From contig OX328106.1 in NCBI GenBank assembly GCA_946811185.2, forward strand, positions 5,702,746 to 5,766,745: 64,000 bases of DNA. The letters run 5' to 3'. Position 1 is the first letter of the stretch; each line of letters begins with the position of its first letter. Positions 39,822 to 52,874 of the stretch are shown here, in pieces. This DNA comes from Hippopus hippopus. Lineage: Eukaryota; Mollusca; Bivalvia; Cardiida; Cardiidae. The position numbers and the translations under genes are program-made. The notes under the pieces were generated by a model that saw nothing but the letters and a program-made list of their open reading frames with translations, made no database searches and was not told the origin of the DNA.

Positions 39822-40026
39822 CTTATCCCGTTAAATAAGTGAAACGAAACTTTCAAGTCGATAGTAAAAAGCCAAAGTTTGCTATTTCAAAGGTATATTT
39901 TCCGGAAAGATATCTCCTTATCGGACAGTGTAGGTCCAAGATCAGACTCTACGTTCTGTGCAGTCTGATTTTGACCTACACTGTTCGCAAAAGGTCGTTG
40001 AGTCAAGCCTAGCAGCCTTGAGGTTA
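39822..40026. mobile_element. MITE-2 copy
   Basis: CTCTTATCCCGTTAAATAAG at the left, palindrome core 39,926-39,990, CCTAGCAGCCTTGAGGTTAA at the right. Confidence 0.8.
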
Positions 40027-40550
40027 ATCTATCAAATCGATTTGTATAAACATTGTCAAATATTGTAGAAGATATTTTTCACGTTCGTGTGGGTTTCTTA
40101 ACCATGAGTGAAAGGCCGTATTTCAAAACAAATTTTGACCATTCTTTACATTTAAAGCTTCTTTTATCTGTTAAAAAATGAAGAAGTTTAAAGATAAAAT
40201 TGCCGAGTATGTGATATTCAGTGCAGTAGTTCCTCTACTTCTTTTATTTGTGCATCAATATTCAGTGCGTAGTTCCCCTACTTTCTTTATTTGTGCATCA
40301 AAACTGGAGATCTTTATTACAATTTGGCGGGCGATTAAAACAAAAAACAAAAAAAAAAAAAGGAAAAACACACTAGGAAGGATTTCACATTTTTGTGACA
40401 AATTTCAACCAACATAGATATTAAATAATCCAATTCTTTATCATTCTAATATTTTCCGATCTGGTAAAAAAAATTAGAGGACTCATACGTAGATGTTCAC
40501 AACAAGAAAGAGTCATTTTTAGATGGCGACCATCCATTTCGCCTCGTTAG

Positions 40551-40767
40551 TTAACAATCCCTACTTCTAACGCCCCTGAGAAAGAAGGCTTTAGAAAACA
40601 TTGCGGGAAAAGGAGAAAATGCTGGTAACCAGCATTTTCTCCTTTTCCCACAATGTTTTCTACCCTTTCCAAGACAAATTTCAATTTTTCAGTGACATTT
40701 ATTTTGTCGTCTGCAACTGCTTTCAATTTGGACGAGTCTAAAATCTTGTCATTTGGTAAAGAGTTAA
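40551..40767. mobile_element. MITE-1 copy with matching empty site
   Basis: TTAA at 40,551-40,554 and 40,764-40,767. The flanks CGCCTCGTTAG and AACGGTCATTG are contiguous at 27,366-27,392 (reverse), separated there by one TGAA. The left terminus has lost about 12 bp. Confidence 0.93.
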
Positions 40768-41894
40768 AACGGTCATTGTAAAAATGACCAGCTATTTGTA
40801 AACCGATAGTATAGTTTCCTTTGTCAACCTTACCTTATCTAATGCGAAAGGATTCATTCCTCTCTCTCACCATTGATTAACGTTTCGACGATGATCATGT
40901 CGGAAAGCAGCCATTGGCTTGGAAAGAACACTGTGGTAAAAGAAACTCCAGGAAAGCATGGATAGGTACACTGGACCCCGCAATATAACTGAAATAATGT
41001 TGAAAACAGCATTATACACCATACAAACAAATCCATCTCTAATCAAAGCGCTAACGCACTGAAGGCAGCGGATTTCTTTTCTGGCTCCGAATACATGCTA
41101 CTAATTGGTGTTACCTATGATTTTATTTCCTGGTAAACTAATATCAATCAAAATGGAAAGTTATCCGGAGAACTCTTATCCTTGAGATCAGGGTACGAGT
41201 TCACCAGGGTCCGAGTTCTCCAGCAACGAGGTATATTATTGTATAAATGTGCCAGATAGTGGAGAGGTGTTAAACCCGGCAGGGTTTTTGTTTTATTTAA
41301 GCTGAAAATCTTTTTTATCTCAAATTAAAAGGACAACTGAAGCATAATAAAGACAGTAGGCTTCAAAAACCAGTATATACATGCACACGTGATGTGGGAA
41401 CTATGACAGCGGGTTAAGCCCACTGCCAAAAACAATTCTAGCTGCTTTAAGCGCACAGAGAAGACGATGTTGATTTACGATCAAACTGTTTTATGTGATT
41501 CTCTTGCAATACGTTGGTTTATATCGTTGTCTGCGCATGTCATATTCTTCGAAGATTCGACCTGTCTGCTATGACGCATCACTCATCCCCGTATACCTGG
41601 GAAAAGTAGAACTTATACCGAAGCTATTAGCCTATCAATCAAGCTTGTAGGGACTGTTTGAATACATAGCCGGTGCATAGGTTACATGCTAGCCGATCAT
41701 GGCTGAATGAATCGCACCAGGTAGCGTTTTATTGAGTAAACGTTTATTTCATTTTGAAGTTCAAAGTAACGGCCGTTGTTTTGAAAAGTAGTTCGGTTCT
41801 GTACCCAGAATGCCCAAATTAGATAGATGTGTATTTGTAGAATGCCATCTAGCGGGAGATAATGGGGTTTATATTGCTGGATCTCCCGAGTCTT

Positions 41895-43245
41895 TTTCAG
41901 TAATTAGATCACGTATGTAGTGAGTTGACCAATCAGCGTTCAGTATTTCAGCGTTTAGACTATATCGCAGATATAACTCCAGCAGTTGTATATCTAGATA
42001 TTCTATGCTAGTATATCCTGCACGTGAATCCTGACAATTTTTGTTTGCAATATCGAGTCAAGGCAAAATGTACCCTTCACAGTAAAACAATATTCAAATA
42101 TGGTTTTAACCGATTACAGCATTTCGATGCGTGAGTGCAATACTATTCAAAGTGTCTATACAATGTACAAACACTTAAAATAGTATTGCACTCAACCAGG
42201 GATCTTATATACACAATACATACTAGTATACGATCCCAGACTCAGCTATCGATTAACTACAGCAACCTCTTCAGTGGAGTGTGTTTTTCACGGTAGAGAA
42301 ATAAGACTCCGTAAAAGCATTTTTTCTCTTAAATCTGACATGGGGTAAAATCTTATTTTAGCTAAAAAATAAGAACAAATTCGACTGCACTCTTTAGTTT
42401 ACATCGGAGTTTAACGCCGTTTTAACAGCTCAGGTTATATCACGAAAGTCATTATGTTTTTAGTAATATTTAACCCTTAACCCGCTAAATAAGTGAAATG
42501 AAACCTTCAAGCCAATAGTAAAAACTCAAATTTTACTATTTCAAATATATTTTAGGGGATAATATCGCCTTATCGGACAGTGTAGATCCAGGATCAGACT
42601 TTGCATGTTCTATGCAGTCTGATCTGAATCTACATTGCTCACAAAAGGACCTTAAATCACGCTTAGGAACACTAGGGTTTGACTCTATGGCTCTACAAAG
42701 TTTACAAAATGTTCATAAATGTATGGACTTGACATTGCTGACAAAATTTTCGAAAAAAAAAAATGACGAAACAATATTTCTCAACAACATTCTATGTTTG
42801 TCGTAATGAAATAGAATCGTTCTGTCAAATTCTACGGGACACGTAGAAAGTTCCAAATGATGAAGGTCCCTTTTGTCTTTGATACCCTGCATCAATCGCA
42901 ACAAAGTTTTCAAAATGTTGCAGACAAATACTAGTTCGACCTTAACACTCTACAATTAGGTTTACTTTGATTAAATATAATCAATACTTTAGCATTGTAA
43001 TATAAATTGAACCTTATATTTGCCTCTTTTGAACCAGGTATAAAAAACTCGTTTTAACAATCACGACTCCATTTTGTAACAAGCTTTTTATCTTGTATAA
43101 AAATGTACACGTGACATAAAAGGCACGAATAGATGGTCACGTGGTCTAAGTAAGGTAGAAAATCTCGTGCCGTGGTATATGGGAGATATGACGCTCGTGT
43201 ATATTTCCCATGTACCATGGCACTCGTTTTCTATCCCATACTGAT
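41895..43245 (+). mobile_element. Palindrome-ended repeat element, copy 2
   Basis: Starts TTAGATCACGTATGTAGTGA and ends with the foldback TCTCGTGCCGTGGTATATGG...CGTTTTCTATCCCATAC. A MITE-2 sits inside at about 42,469-42,680. Confidence 0.75.
42469..42680. mobile_element. MITE-2 copy inside element copy 2
   Basis: TTAACCCTTAACCCGCTAAA at the left, palindrome at about 42,574-42,645, CGCTTAGGAACACTAGGG at the right. Confidence 0.8.
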
Positions 43246-43819
43246 TTGGTTGGACGACGAACGGTTGACATTTCCCCCGAAACATGCAACAAAAGGAGCG
43301 TTTGTGGACGGCTTAACTAAAGATGAGACGATACAACAATGTGGTCTTGGATCTACGCCCTCTGCTAACAGCCCAGGAATTTATATGTCCTGCTTGATTT
43401 TATCAAAAGATCACTAAAGAATTCATTGTGATCAATATTGTATTAAATACTTCAGTGGTCAACACTTAGTAAATTACTGCATAGATTGGTAATGTGATAA
43501 CGCACTGAATAAAGTTGTTTAGATATTTTTCTTTAATGTGGCCCTTCATAGAGTCTGAGGCTAATTAAAATTCGGGGTTTTTTTTAATTGAATTTATAAC
43601 AGTGATGCTTATAGCAGACCATTTCAGATTTATGAATTCTTATGAGTTAAAAGCAAAAACTTCTTTTTTTCTTTTTAACTTCTGCAAAGGATTTCAAACA
43701 AAAAAGCCTACCTTAGTCACTGTTAGTACATTGATTTGCATGGCTAAAGCAGCTTATAGAAAGCATTAATTATAATGAAAAGGCACGTTGTTAACACAAC
43801 GGCAGAGTACATCTTCCGC

Positions 43820-44115
43820 CGAGCCTGTTGGCTCAGTGGATATTGTACAGGGATTGAAACCCAGAGATCGCATCCACAAATTCGATCAAATTCTTTTCAA
43901 GGGTTGATCGTGGTCACTGCGACAGCACCAATCCCTCTCTCACAGCTGATCATTGTTGCGATGATGTCTATGTGGGAATGCAGCCAAGGGTATGGAAAAT
44001 AATGTTTTGCAAAGTACTGGTAACAGAAATTCTAGAAATTCATGGAATGGTGTTCTGGTCACCATGGTATAACTAAATGGTGCTGAAAACAGTGTTAAAC
44101 ACGAAAACCAAACAT
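43820..44115 (+). repeat. tRNA-derived SINE, block C
   Basis: Head CCTGTTGGCTCAGTGGATAT, middle GATCATTGTTGCGATGATGT, 3' domain and AAACACGAAAACCAAAC tail. Confidence 0.7.
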
Positions 44116-44705
44116 ACAACACTTAGTATAATAATATACTGTGATTTCATGTATTGATTTCAACATGTAATGGGGTCCCCACAGGTTCAGTTGTAAAGTA
44201 AGCTTGATTTGTAACCAGGGTTCATTTTTACCAAACATACTCAAGAACACTCTTAGTCTTAATCTCCAGAATTTTCCAAATTTGAAAGTAACATGGTAAT
44301 CAAATGGTTTAACAAATCAAAAGTTGTGTTACTTTCAAATTCAGAAAATCAAAGATATAAAGGCTAAGAATGTTCAAGATAAGTTTGTGCACAATTCAAT
44401 AATTTAACCAAGAGCCCCATTCATAGGAGTAAAGCAGCAAGACTGTTGAATTTTACTAATAAAACTAAAACAGTCCAAGGTTACACTATACCCCCTGATT
44501 TTTCTTGTACCCCCAACTAAAAACCTAGGGGGTACACTGTACATAACAGTTGAAAACCACATTGAACACCATACAATCAATCAATCAACCATTGAAAGGC
44601 TCAAACCGTGTGGGAAATGAAGAATATTGTGAATATTAATATAATAATATAATAATATTAAGAATAATGAAGAAAGGGTAAGCAGCATTTTCTCCTTTTC
44701 TCACA

Positions 44706-46520
44706 ATGTTTTCTGTCCTGTCAAAGACAATCCCTTCTGCAGCGCCACACTTTATTGTTTGTCTGCAAATGTATTTAACTCTCTGGCTGCTAAACGCAAC
44801 TCAACTAGTTTGTTTAAACACATAACCTTATCTGGATCTCAGAATAGTACATGTAATTTTATTAAAGACGATCGCTACAGTTTCACCATTTTTTGAAAAC
44901 ATTCAGAATTTCATGAAACTTTGTGTGGTGATAGTATATTATATGATCTTCAAAAGTAGGAGATAAAAAAGGGGTCACCAGCTTTGGGAAAATTCTACAA
45001 ATATCTCTTTAAGTACACCCTGAATTGCAGCAGTTCAGGATGAAATTTTACCTATGAAAACTAAGTCTCTTAATATTTTTTTAAATGACAACAATTATAA
45101 GCAAATTTTATGTCATTGTTTTGGTGAAACATCAAATTTAATGAAAAAAATAATTTAGAGTACACTGAGTATCAATCTTTTAAAAAAAATACCCTTGACT
45201 TATGGCTAAAACACCTTTATTTTGGGAAAAAACAAAAAAACAAACAAACAAAGAGTATCCTTTAAAGTTATTTTTTTAATGTTCTAACATTCAGATTTTT
45301 CTCATTTTTTTCTGTATATAATACTCAGGTACTAAACTAAAAGAATCAGGCTTAAAACAAATAGGTCACCAGCCTTATTTTTTAAGAAAATACATTTGGG
45401 TGGGGTAATAACTAATGAGTAAATGTAGGGTTTGTCAAAGACAAAGACATTATATGAAGTAAATTATCTCAATTTTTTCAACAATTCAACAATGTTTATG
45501 AGAATCAAGTTTGTTTGTCATAATAAACCAATCCATAGCATATAAATGTAATACTGATGTTAGCATTTAACCCATTACTAAACGACTAATTCTGGACTTT
45601 TCTAAATTTGATGCGTTTGCAGACGCTAAACCATAACCTGGTATTCATGTATCACAGTCCTTTGATGGGTCAGAAATCATTGTGCGAAAAGGAGACATTA
45701 GTCAGAAGGAGCAATTTCTCCTTTTGACATCAATGTTTTCTAATGTTGTCGGCTGCAGACTCATCAAGATAAGGGATAACCCGGTAAAGGAGAAAGAGTT
45801 ACAGCTCCTTTTTTTTTGCAAGTCTTTACCAAGTGACATAATTTTGGACTAGACTAAACTGAAAGCATCTGAAAGGATGTTTTAGCTCGACGTTACGTCT
45901 GCAAAATAGAGCATTAGTAGCACGTGTCCATATTTCCGTTGTTAAGTGACGTAGTTAGGTGATTCACTTTGACTTTCAGTCCGATCTTTTGAATAGGTAA
46001 TTTCGGATTCTTGCCTCGCACATAATTATTTGGCTTGATTCAAATACTTTTTTCTTCGTTTTGCTGACATGAAACGACCCGTTTTAGTTCTTGGTTTATC
46101 TATTCTGAAGACTTTGACAAGTGTGGCAAGATCACCTGTGTTAGGTGCTCACCGTTTCGAGTAAAAAAGGTGAGCGTGATAGTTACACGAAGCGTGATAA
46201 TGGAAACTGTCGCGAACGTCGTTAGCTCTTATTCTGCAACTTGTCACTTTTGCGAGCAGTGAATTCCAAAATCAATCTACACTCGAATCTTGGTCTGCAC
46301 TGTTCGCAGGGGTCACAAATGTTATTGGGTGTAAATAACGATTGTTGTAAGGATAGAGAGAGGATTGCCACGACCTCCCCTATCCAATATACGTGGCTAA
46401 TAAAGTTTACAAAAAAATGTTTTTCTGTCCTGTCAAAGACAACCTCTTCTGCAGCGCTACATTTTATTGTTTTGTCTGCAAATGTCTATAACCCTCTGGC
46501 TGCTAAACGCGACTCTCTGA
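44706..46520. repeat. 1.6-kb segment between 97-bp direct repeats
   Basis: 44,706-44,803 and 46,416-46,513 are direct repeats of about 97 bp, roughly one-tenth diverged. The segment between ends in GCTAATAAAGTTTACAAAAA right before the second copy. A decayed MITE-1 lies at 45,570-45,830. Confidence 0.65.
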
Positions 46521-46859
46521 AGGAGATATTATTTTCCAAAACAAAACTTTGAAATAGCAATATTTGGATTTTTTACTATCGAATTGAAAATTTCATTTTA
46601 GTTATTTAGCAGGATAAGGGTTAAAATGGAACAAATCTCAATTGTTTTGTCTTGTAATTCCGAATTTTAATGACTACGAGAAAGAAGATTATTGAAAACA
46701 TTGTAGGAAAAGGAGAAATTGTGGGTTACACGTAAAATCATAAGGTAGAATGCAGAAAATTTACCCGAAGCAAAAGGTATCGACTCAGATCAGTGTGCAC
46801 GGACACTTTTTTGCAGATGCAATAAACCCATTGCATGACTCTCACGTAGTGGCACTCAT

Positions 46860-47400
46860 GCTCAATCTGTCTGTCTTGCTCTTCTTTCTCTCCTCTCTCT
46901 CACTGACCGGCTGTCCATCCCTTTTTCTCTGTCTCTCTCTCCATTTCACTGACTGTTAATCTGTTTTCCTCTCTCGCTTTACTAACACTGGGCTGCCTTT
47001 TCTCCCTCCTTGCTACCTCTCTACACACTCACTCCCTCTTTCTCCTTTCACTAACTGTTCTACTCTCTGTCTCCTTGCTGTCTGTTCACTCACACACTCA
47101 TTCGGTGTCCAACTCTGTCTTTCTCTGATCAGTCACTTTTCATCTTCTCTCTCAGTCTATCCATTCACTCGTTCAATGTCTCTCTCTTTGTTCACTCAGT
47201 CACTCTTTCCATCTCCATCTCTCTCTTTGTTTACTCGCTCATTCTTTCCATCTCGCTCTTTATTCTCTTACTCACTCACTTTGTTCACTCTCTCACTTTT
47301 TCCATTCATTTACTCCATCTCTCTCTCTCCACTCACATTTTTTCTTTTCTTTTTTCTCTTTTCATTCACTTACTCTATCTCTCTCTTCACCCACATTTTT
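46860..47400. repeat. CT-rich simple-repeat array, block C
   Basis: TCTCTCTTTGTTCACTC-type repeats, the direct counterpart of 28,870-29,520. Confidence 0.9.
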
Positions 47401-47439
47401 TTCCAACCCCGAATCGAAACAACATTTTTTTTTACTTTG

Positions 47440-47512
47440 GACAATCCCGGAATCGAAACCGGGAATCACAGACACAAGGCCGTAATCATAACCATTTGAC
47501 CACAGTGGTCGT
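47440..47512 (-). repeat. tRNA-His-like SINE head, block C
   Basis: Direct counterpart of 29,566-29,640, with intact A-box-like and B-box-like motifs. Confidence 0.6.
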
Positions 47513-47724
47513 TGTGAAAGCCTATTCAATCCGTTAATTTAAACTTAATATTCGCACCTTTTTAAGCCCCTGAGGGCCATGACCCATAATGCAAAGCGGA
47601 TGTGTTTATTTGTTTTGTTTTATCCAATACGTATTATAGGGTTAAAAAATATTCTTCTGCATATATGCGAACACGCACTTGCACAGACATACGGACAAAA
47701 TATATATTCTTACAAATAATATGA

Positions 47725-47900
47725 GAAGAAGAAGAATAAGATGAAGAGAGAGAGACGCACAGAGAGAGAGACAGACAGACTGACAGAAAAACATTGACAG
47801 AGAGAGACGCATAGAGAGAGAGACAGACAGACAGAAAGACAGAAAGAAAAACAGAGACAAAGACAGAAAGAAAAACAAAGACAAAGACAGAGAGAGAATA
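47725..47900. repeat. GA-rich microsatellite, block C
   Basis: AGAGAGAGACAGACAGAC repeats with AAAGACAGAAAG variants. Confidence 0.88.
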
Positions 47901-49099
47901 CTATCTAGCATTTGCCATCGACAACGTGTATAGACAGAGGGCAGGCACGTGTCTTTAAATTTTGAAATAGTTTGGTTCTTGTGGCTTTCTCCTACTGCAT
48001 GAAAAGGTTCTTGTCATCCACAAATGACTCCTGTTTAAAATTTGGGCTGATCATTGTTTTCACGTTAGCTATGCGGGAAAGCAGCCAGTGGCTTACGAAG
48101 ACTATCGTGCGAAGTACTGGAAAAAGGCCGCTAGAGAAGCTCCGGGAAAACATGGATATATGCACTGGCCGCAACGATATATTACTAAAATAATATTAAA
48201 AACGGTGTTTTTTATTTCTCTACAAATCCATCAGGAAAAAAACTGAACTGTGTTATATGATTTTATGGTAATCTGCTCCACTACAGCAATTGCCATTGAC
48301 AACGTTTATAAACAGAGGGCAGGCACTTGTCACTTAATTTTTAAATGCTACTTGTGTTTTTTTTGCTACTGCATGAAAAGATCCATGTCATCCAAAATTG
48401 ACACCTGTTTAAAATTTTGGTTTATCATTGTTTTCACGTTAGTTATGCGGGAAAGCAGCCAGTGGGCCAGTGGTTAGCAAAGAATATTGTTCAGAGTCCT
48501 GGCGATAGAAGCTCCGGGAAAACATGGATAAGTGCACTGGCCGCCACGATATATGACAGAAACAATGTTAAAAACTGCGTTAATTTTTTTTTCTTGAAGA
48601 AAGATACCATCATTGGATCCAATTCAATTAGTCGTCTGAAATCTTATCAGTTTTGACAGGTGTAAAAGTTTGTGTTACGGAAACCAGCATTTTCTACCTG
48701 CATTTTCTCCTTTTCCCACAATGTTTCATAACCCGTTTGAACAAAGATACCACCACTAAATCCAATCCAATTTGTCGTCTGCAATCCTTTCAGTTTTGAC
48801 AGGTGTAAGAGTTTCTCTTCTGGTAAAGATCGGTCAATTTTCTGCATTTCAAGGACAACTTATGTGATGACTTGCTTGGTATAATGCGTCACGGAGATGC
48901 AGTAAGCCCCATTTGCTAGAGTATGTTTCAAATATCTAAACTCTCTTCCTCTCTTGGAATACACGGCAGATGTCAGACCAGCTGTAGATCAGCCTGGCAA
49001 CTCAGTCAAGAATTTACAGAGGCTACTGGTTCAAATCCCCCAAGTCAAATCCCCCCCACCCCCAGCTGTACTGACTGCCGTGATATAACTGTTACAATC

Positions 49100-49312
49100 T
49101 TAACTTTTATTGTGCTAAATAAATGAAGTGAAACTTTCAAACTGTTGGTAAAAATACAAATTTTGCTCTGTCAAAAGTATTTTGTGCGGGAAAGATATCT
49201 CCGTATCGGACAGTGTAGATCCAAGATCAGACTGCACGTTTTGTGCAGTCTGATCTTGATCTACACTGTCCGCAAAAGGTCAGTGAGTCGCGCTTAGCAG
49301 CCTAAGGGTTAA
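49100..49312. mobile_element. MITE-2 copy flanked by TTAA, with empty site
   Basis: TTAACTTTTATTGTGCTAAA at the left, a perfect-looking core 49,211-49,272, GCTTAGCAGCCTAAGGGTTA at the right. Block B has CAATC-TTAA-TAATCG at the same place (reverse, 32,653-32,656). Confidence 0.9.
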
Positions 49313-51175
49313 TGATAGAATAATACAGGTTTTAACCCTTAACTTGCTAAATAAGTAGAATGAAACTTTCAAGTTGTTATTAACCCTTTACTGCATAATG
49401 CCGACTTTTACCCATCCTGGGAAAGAAGTCTTTTGAAAACATTGTGAGAAAAGGAGAAAATGCTGGTAACCATTTGATAGCTTAGATTATGAGATTTGTC
49501 TGTGATAGGGTAGAAAACGTTGTGGGAAAAGAAGGAAATGCTGAATACCAAAGCTATCTCCATCAGGATCATTAAAGCTCGGGATTGTGTGGTAAAGAAA
49601 TGAAAACCCTGACAATAAATCAACCAATGCATCAACTGCAGGCAGTCATCTTGTAGTATTCGCTTGTACAAGGGAGGCAACTCGTATACTGGTCGGCAAC
49701 TTCTAAACAGCAGTTATTGTTCCTATATGAATCTTTCAATCCGATTGAAGCTAGGCGCGAGAAAAAGACCTGATGTGTACAGCGTAGATTAAGATGAGCC
49801 AGCACAACTGCAGTCTGATCTTAGATCTACACTGTCTGTTAAGGCCATATTCCCCCCCCCCCGTTTTTTTTTTTCTTTTTTTATGGAAATAGCAAAATAT
49901 GGCTTCTTAATATCAGCTTGAAAGTTTCATTCTACTTATTTAGCAGGTTCAAGTTTAAAGCCTGTTTTGTTTTATAATCTATCATTCTAAAATGAAGATT
50001 ATTACATTTATATCTTGGCAGTCGGTACAGATATCCAGTCTCCTCGAGTTTGTTTTACCAGTACCTTGCACATTATTCTTCTAAAGCCACTGGCTGCTTT
50101 CCTACACAAAGCAATTATCAGTGTTGAGAGAAAAATGAATCTTGTCGTAACGTTTTTGACCAATACTCGATAAGAAATCGGCTGAGTCGGGGGATTCAAA
50201 CCAGTGGCCTCTGTAAGTTTTTGACTAAGCTACCAGGCTGATCTACAGGTAGTCAGACATCTGCCGTTTATTCCAAGAGAGGAAAAGAGTTTAAATATTT
50301 GAAACATGCTCTGACAAAGGGTGTTTACTGCATCTCCGTGACGCAAGTACCAAGCAAGTCATCACATAAGTGGTCCTCGGACATGCAGAAAATTGATCGA
50401 TCTTTATCAGAAGACAAACTTTTACACCTGGCAAAACTGAAAGGATTTGCGGACAACAAATTGAGTTGGATCAAGAGATGGTATCTTTCTTGAAACAGGT
50501 CATGAAACATTGTGGGAAAAGAAGAAAATGCTGGTTTCCAGCATTTGCTCCTTTGGCCACAACGTTTTCGAAAGCTTTATTCTTCATGATCGTTTAAACA
50601 CGTTGTTGTTTGGTAAAGGGTAAACATAAAATCATTTGTATAATAAGTTGATCAAGATCAGATTGAGTGGAAGAGGACTGAGTAGGTCTGAAAATAAGAC
50701 TTATTGTTATGTGGTTAAGTCTATTTTCAACATTATTTCAGTCACATAACGGCAGAAGAGCACCGACCTATCCGTTCCTTAGAGTTTTTTTTTTTTTTTT
50801 TAATCCAAGTATCAGCGTCAATCTTATTTAAATTTGAATATGAACACAGCTCAGGTTTTTTTATGGGTTTGTACAGAAAAAATAAACACCGTTTTTAACA
50901 TTACGTGTGTCTCAGGTATCTATCGTGGCAGCCAGTGTTTACTCGGAGCTTCTATTACCAGTACTTAGCACGATATTCTTTGCAAGCCACTGGCTGCTTA
51001 CCCGCATAACTAACGTGAAAACAATGATAAGCCCAAATTTTGGACAGGAGTCATTTGTGGATGACCTTGATCTTTAAATGCAGTAGCAAAAAGCCATAAG
51101 AACCAAACTATTCCAAGATCAAGTGACACGTTCCTGCACTCTGTCTATAAACGTTGTCGATAGCAAATGCTGGAT

Positions 51176-51307
51176 ATTCTCTCTCTATCTCTCTCTCACT
51201 CGCTGTCTATGTTTTTCTTTCTGTCTTTGTCCGTCTGTTTTTCTTTGTCTTTTTCTCTGTTTTTCTTTCTCTCTCTCTCTCTCTCTCTCTGTATGTCTGT
51301 CTCTCTG

Positions 51308-51351
<44 letters not shown>

Positions 51352-51355
51352 TTCT
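51176..51355. repeat. CT microsatellite, block D
   Basis: TCTCTC and CTGTCTGTC repeat with T-rich interruptions. Confidence 0.9.
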
Positions 51356-51575
51356 TCTCACATTATTTGTAAGAATATAATTATATTGTGTCTGTGTGTC
51401 TGTGCAAGTGCGTGTTCGCATTTATGCAGAAGAATATTTTTTAACCCTATAATACGTATTGGATAACACAAAACAAATAAACACACCCGCTTTGCATTAT
51501 GGGTAATAGCCCTCAGGGGCTTAAAAAGGTGCGAATATTAAGTTTAAATTAATGGATTAAAGAGACTTTCACAAC

Positions 51576-51647
51576 GACCACTGTGGTCAAATGGTTATGA
51601 TTACGGCCTTGTGTCTGGGATTCCCGGTTTCGATTCCGGGATTGTCC
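51576..51647 (+). repeat. tRNA-His-like SINE head, block D
   Basis: Same as 33,796-33,866, with GGTTTCGATTCCGG intact. Confidence 0.6.
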
Positions 51648-51659
51648 AAAGTAAAAAAT

Positions 51660-52260
51660 AATGTGAGAGTGAGTGAAGAAAGATAGATAGATTGAGTAAG
51701 TGAATGAAAACAGAAAGATGGAAAGAAAAGAAAAAATGAGAGTGGAGAGAGATGCAGTGAGAGAATGAAAAAAGAGATATGGAAAAAGTGAGAGAGTGAA
51801 AAAAGAAAGAGAGAGATGGAAAGAGTGAATGAGTGAATAAAGACAGAGATGGAAAGAATGAGCGAGTCAACAAAGAGATAGATAGAGAGAGCGAGTGAGT
51901 GAACAGAGAGAGATGGAAAGAGTGAGTGAACAAAGAGAGAGATGGAAAGAATGAATAAGTGAACAAAGAGTGGCAGATTGAAAGAGGGACTGAGTGAAGA
52001 AATAGTGACAGATTGACAGAGTCAAGGGACAGACATAGAGAGAGAAGAAAGTGTGAGTGATGAGAGAGAGAGAGAGAAAGTAAGACAGAGAGTTGGACTT
52101 TGAGAAAGTGTGTGAGTGAACTGACAGCAAGGACAGAGGGGGAGCAAAAGGCAGCCCAGTGAGTTAGTGAAATGGACAGAGAAAACGGAGAGAGAGACAG
52201 AGAAAAAAGGATGGACACCCGGTCAGTGAGAGAGAGGAGAGAAAAAAGCGCACGACAGAC
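51660..52260. repeat. GA-rich simple-repeat array, block D
   Basis: GAGTGAGTGAACAAAGAGAG and GATGGAAAGA repeats; the 205-residue minus-strand frame here is Ser/Leu/His low complexity. Confidence 0.9.
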
Positions 52261-52874
52261 AGATTGAGTATGAGTGCCAGTAAGTGAGACTCATGCATGG
52301 GTTTATTGCATCTGCAAAAGGTGTCTGCCGAAAGCTTTTGCTCATGGTAAATTTTCTGCTAAATTTTCTGCATGTCAAGGATCATTCTACTTTATGATTT
52401 GTGACCCGCATTTTCTCCTTTTTCTTCTTTCTCGTAGTCGTTAAAATTCGGAATTGTGTGTGAAAGCGTTGAACAAGACAAAACAATTGAGATTCGTTCC
52501 ATTTTAACCCTTGTCCTGCTAAATAACTAAAGTGAAATTTTCAATTCGACAGTAAAAGACCCAAATATTGCTATTTCAAGTTACGTTTTTGAAAATAATA
52601 TCTCCTTATCGGAAAGTGTAGATCCACACTGTCCGCTAAAGGTCAGAGAGTCGCGTTTAGCAGCCAGACAGTTAAAGACATTTGCAGACAAACAATAAAA
52701 TGTTGCGCTGCAGAAGGGGTTGTCTTTGATAGGAGAGAAAACATTGTGAGAAAAGGAGAAAATGCTGCTTACCCTTTCTTCATTATTCTTAATATTATTA
52801 TATTATTATATTAATATTATTCACAATATTTTTCATTTTCCACACGGTTTGAAAGTAAGCCTTTCAATGGTTGA

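Larger units (their letters stand above)
32600..40430. repeat. Segmental block B (reverse)
   Basis: 33,130-34,990 is the reverse of blocks A and C. 32,640-36,800 runs parallel to block D 49,905-55,200, and 38,910-40,430 parallel to 55,250-57,200. The stretch 36,850-38,870 has no counterpart that I can see. Confidence 0.75.
40500..49350. repeat. Segmental block C (forward)
   Basis: 43,960-44,600 and 46,490-49,350 parallel block A. 40,500-43,400 holds sequence inverted relative to 26,790-27,400. No gene recognised. Block C has extra insertions: element copy 2, the 44,804-46,417 segment, and the MITE-1 and MITE-2 copies noted separately. Confidence 0.7.

Noticed and set aside
51601..52218. 205-residue minus-strand frame rich in Ser, Leu, His, and similar frames near 29.3, 33.4, 34.2 and 47.2 kb
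   Set aside because: Translation of CT/GA simple repeats; no complexity or homology.
28870..52260. Direct-repeat blocks that might be a CRISPR array
   Set aside because: The repeats are low-complexity CT/GA runs without unique spacers of fixed length, in a eukaryotic context.
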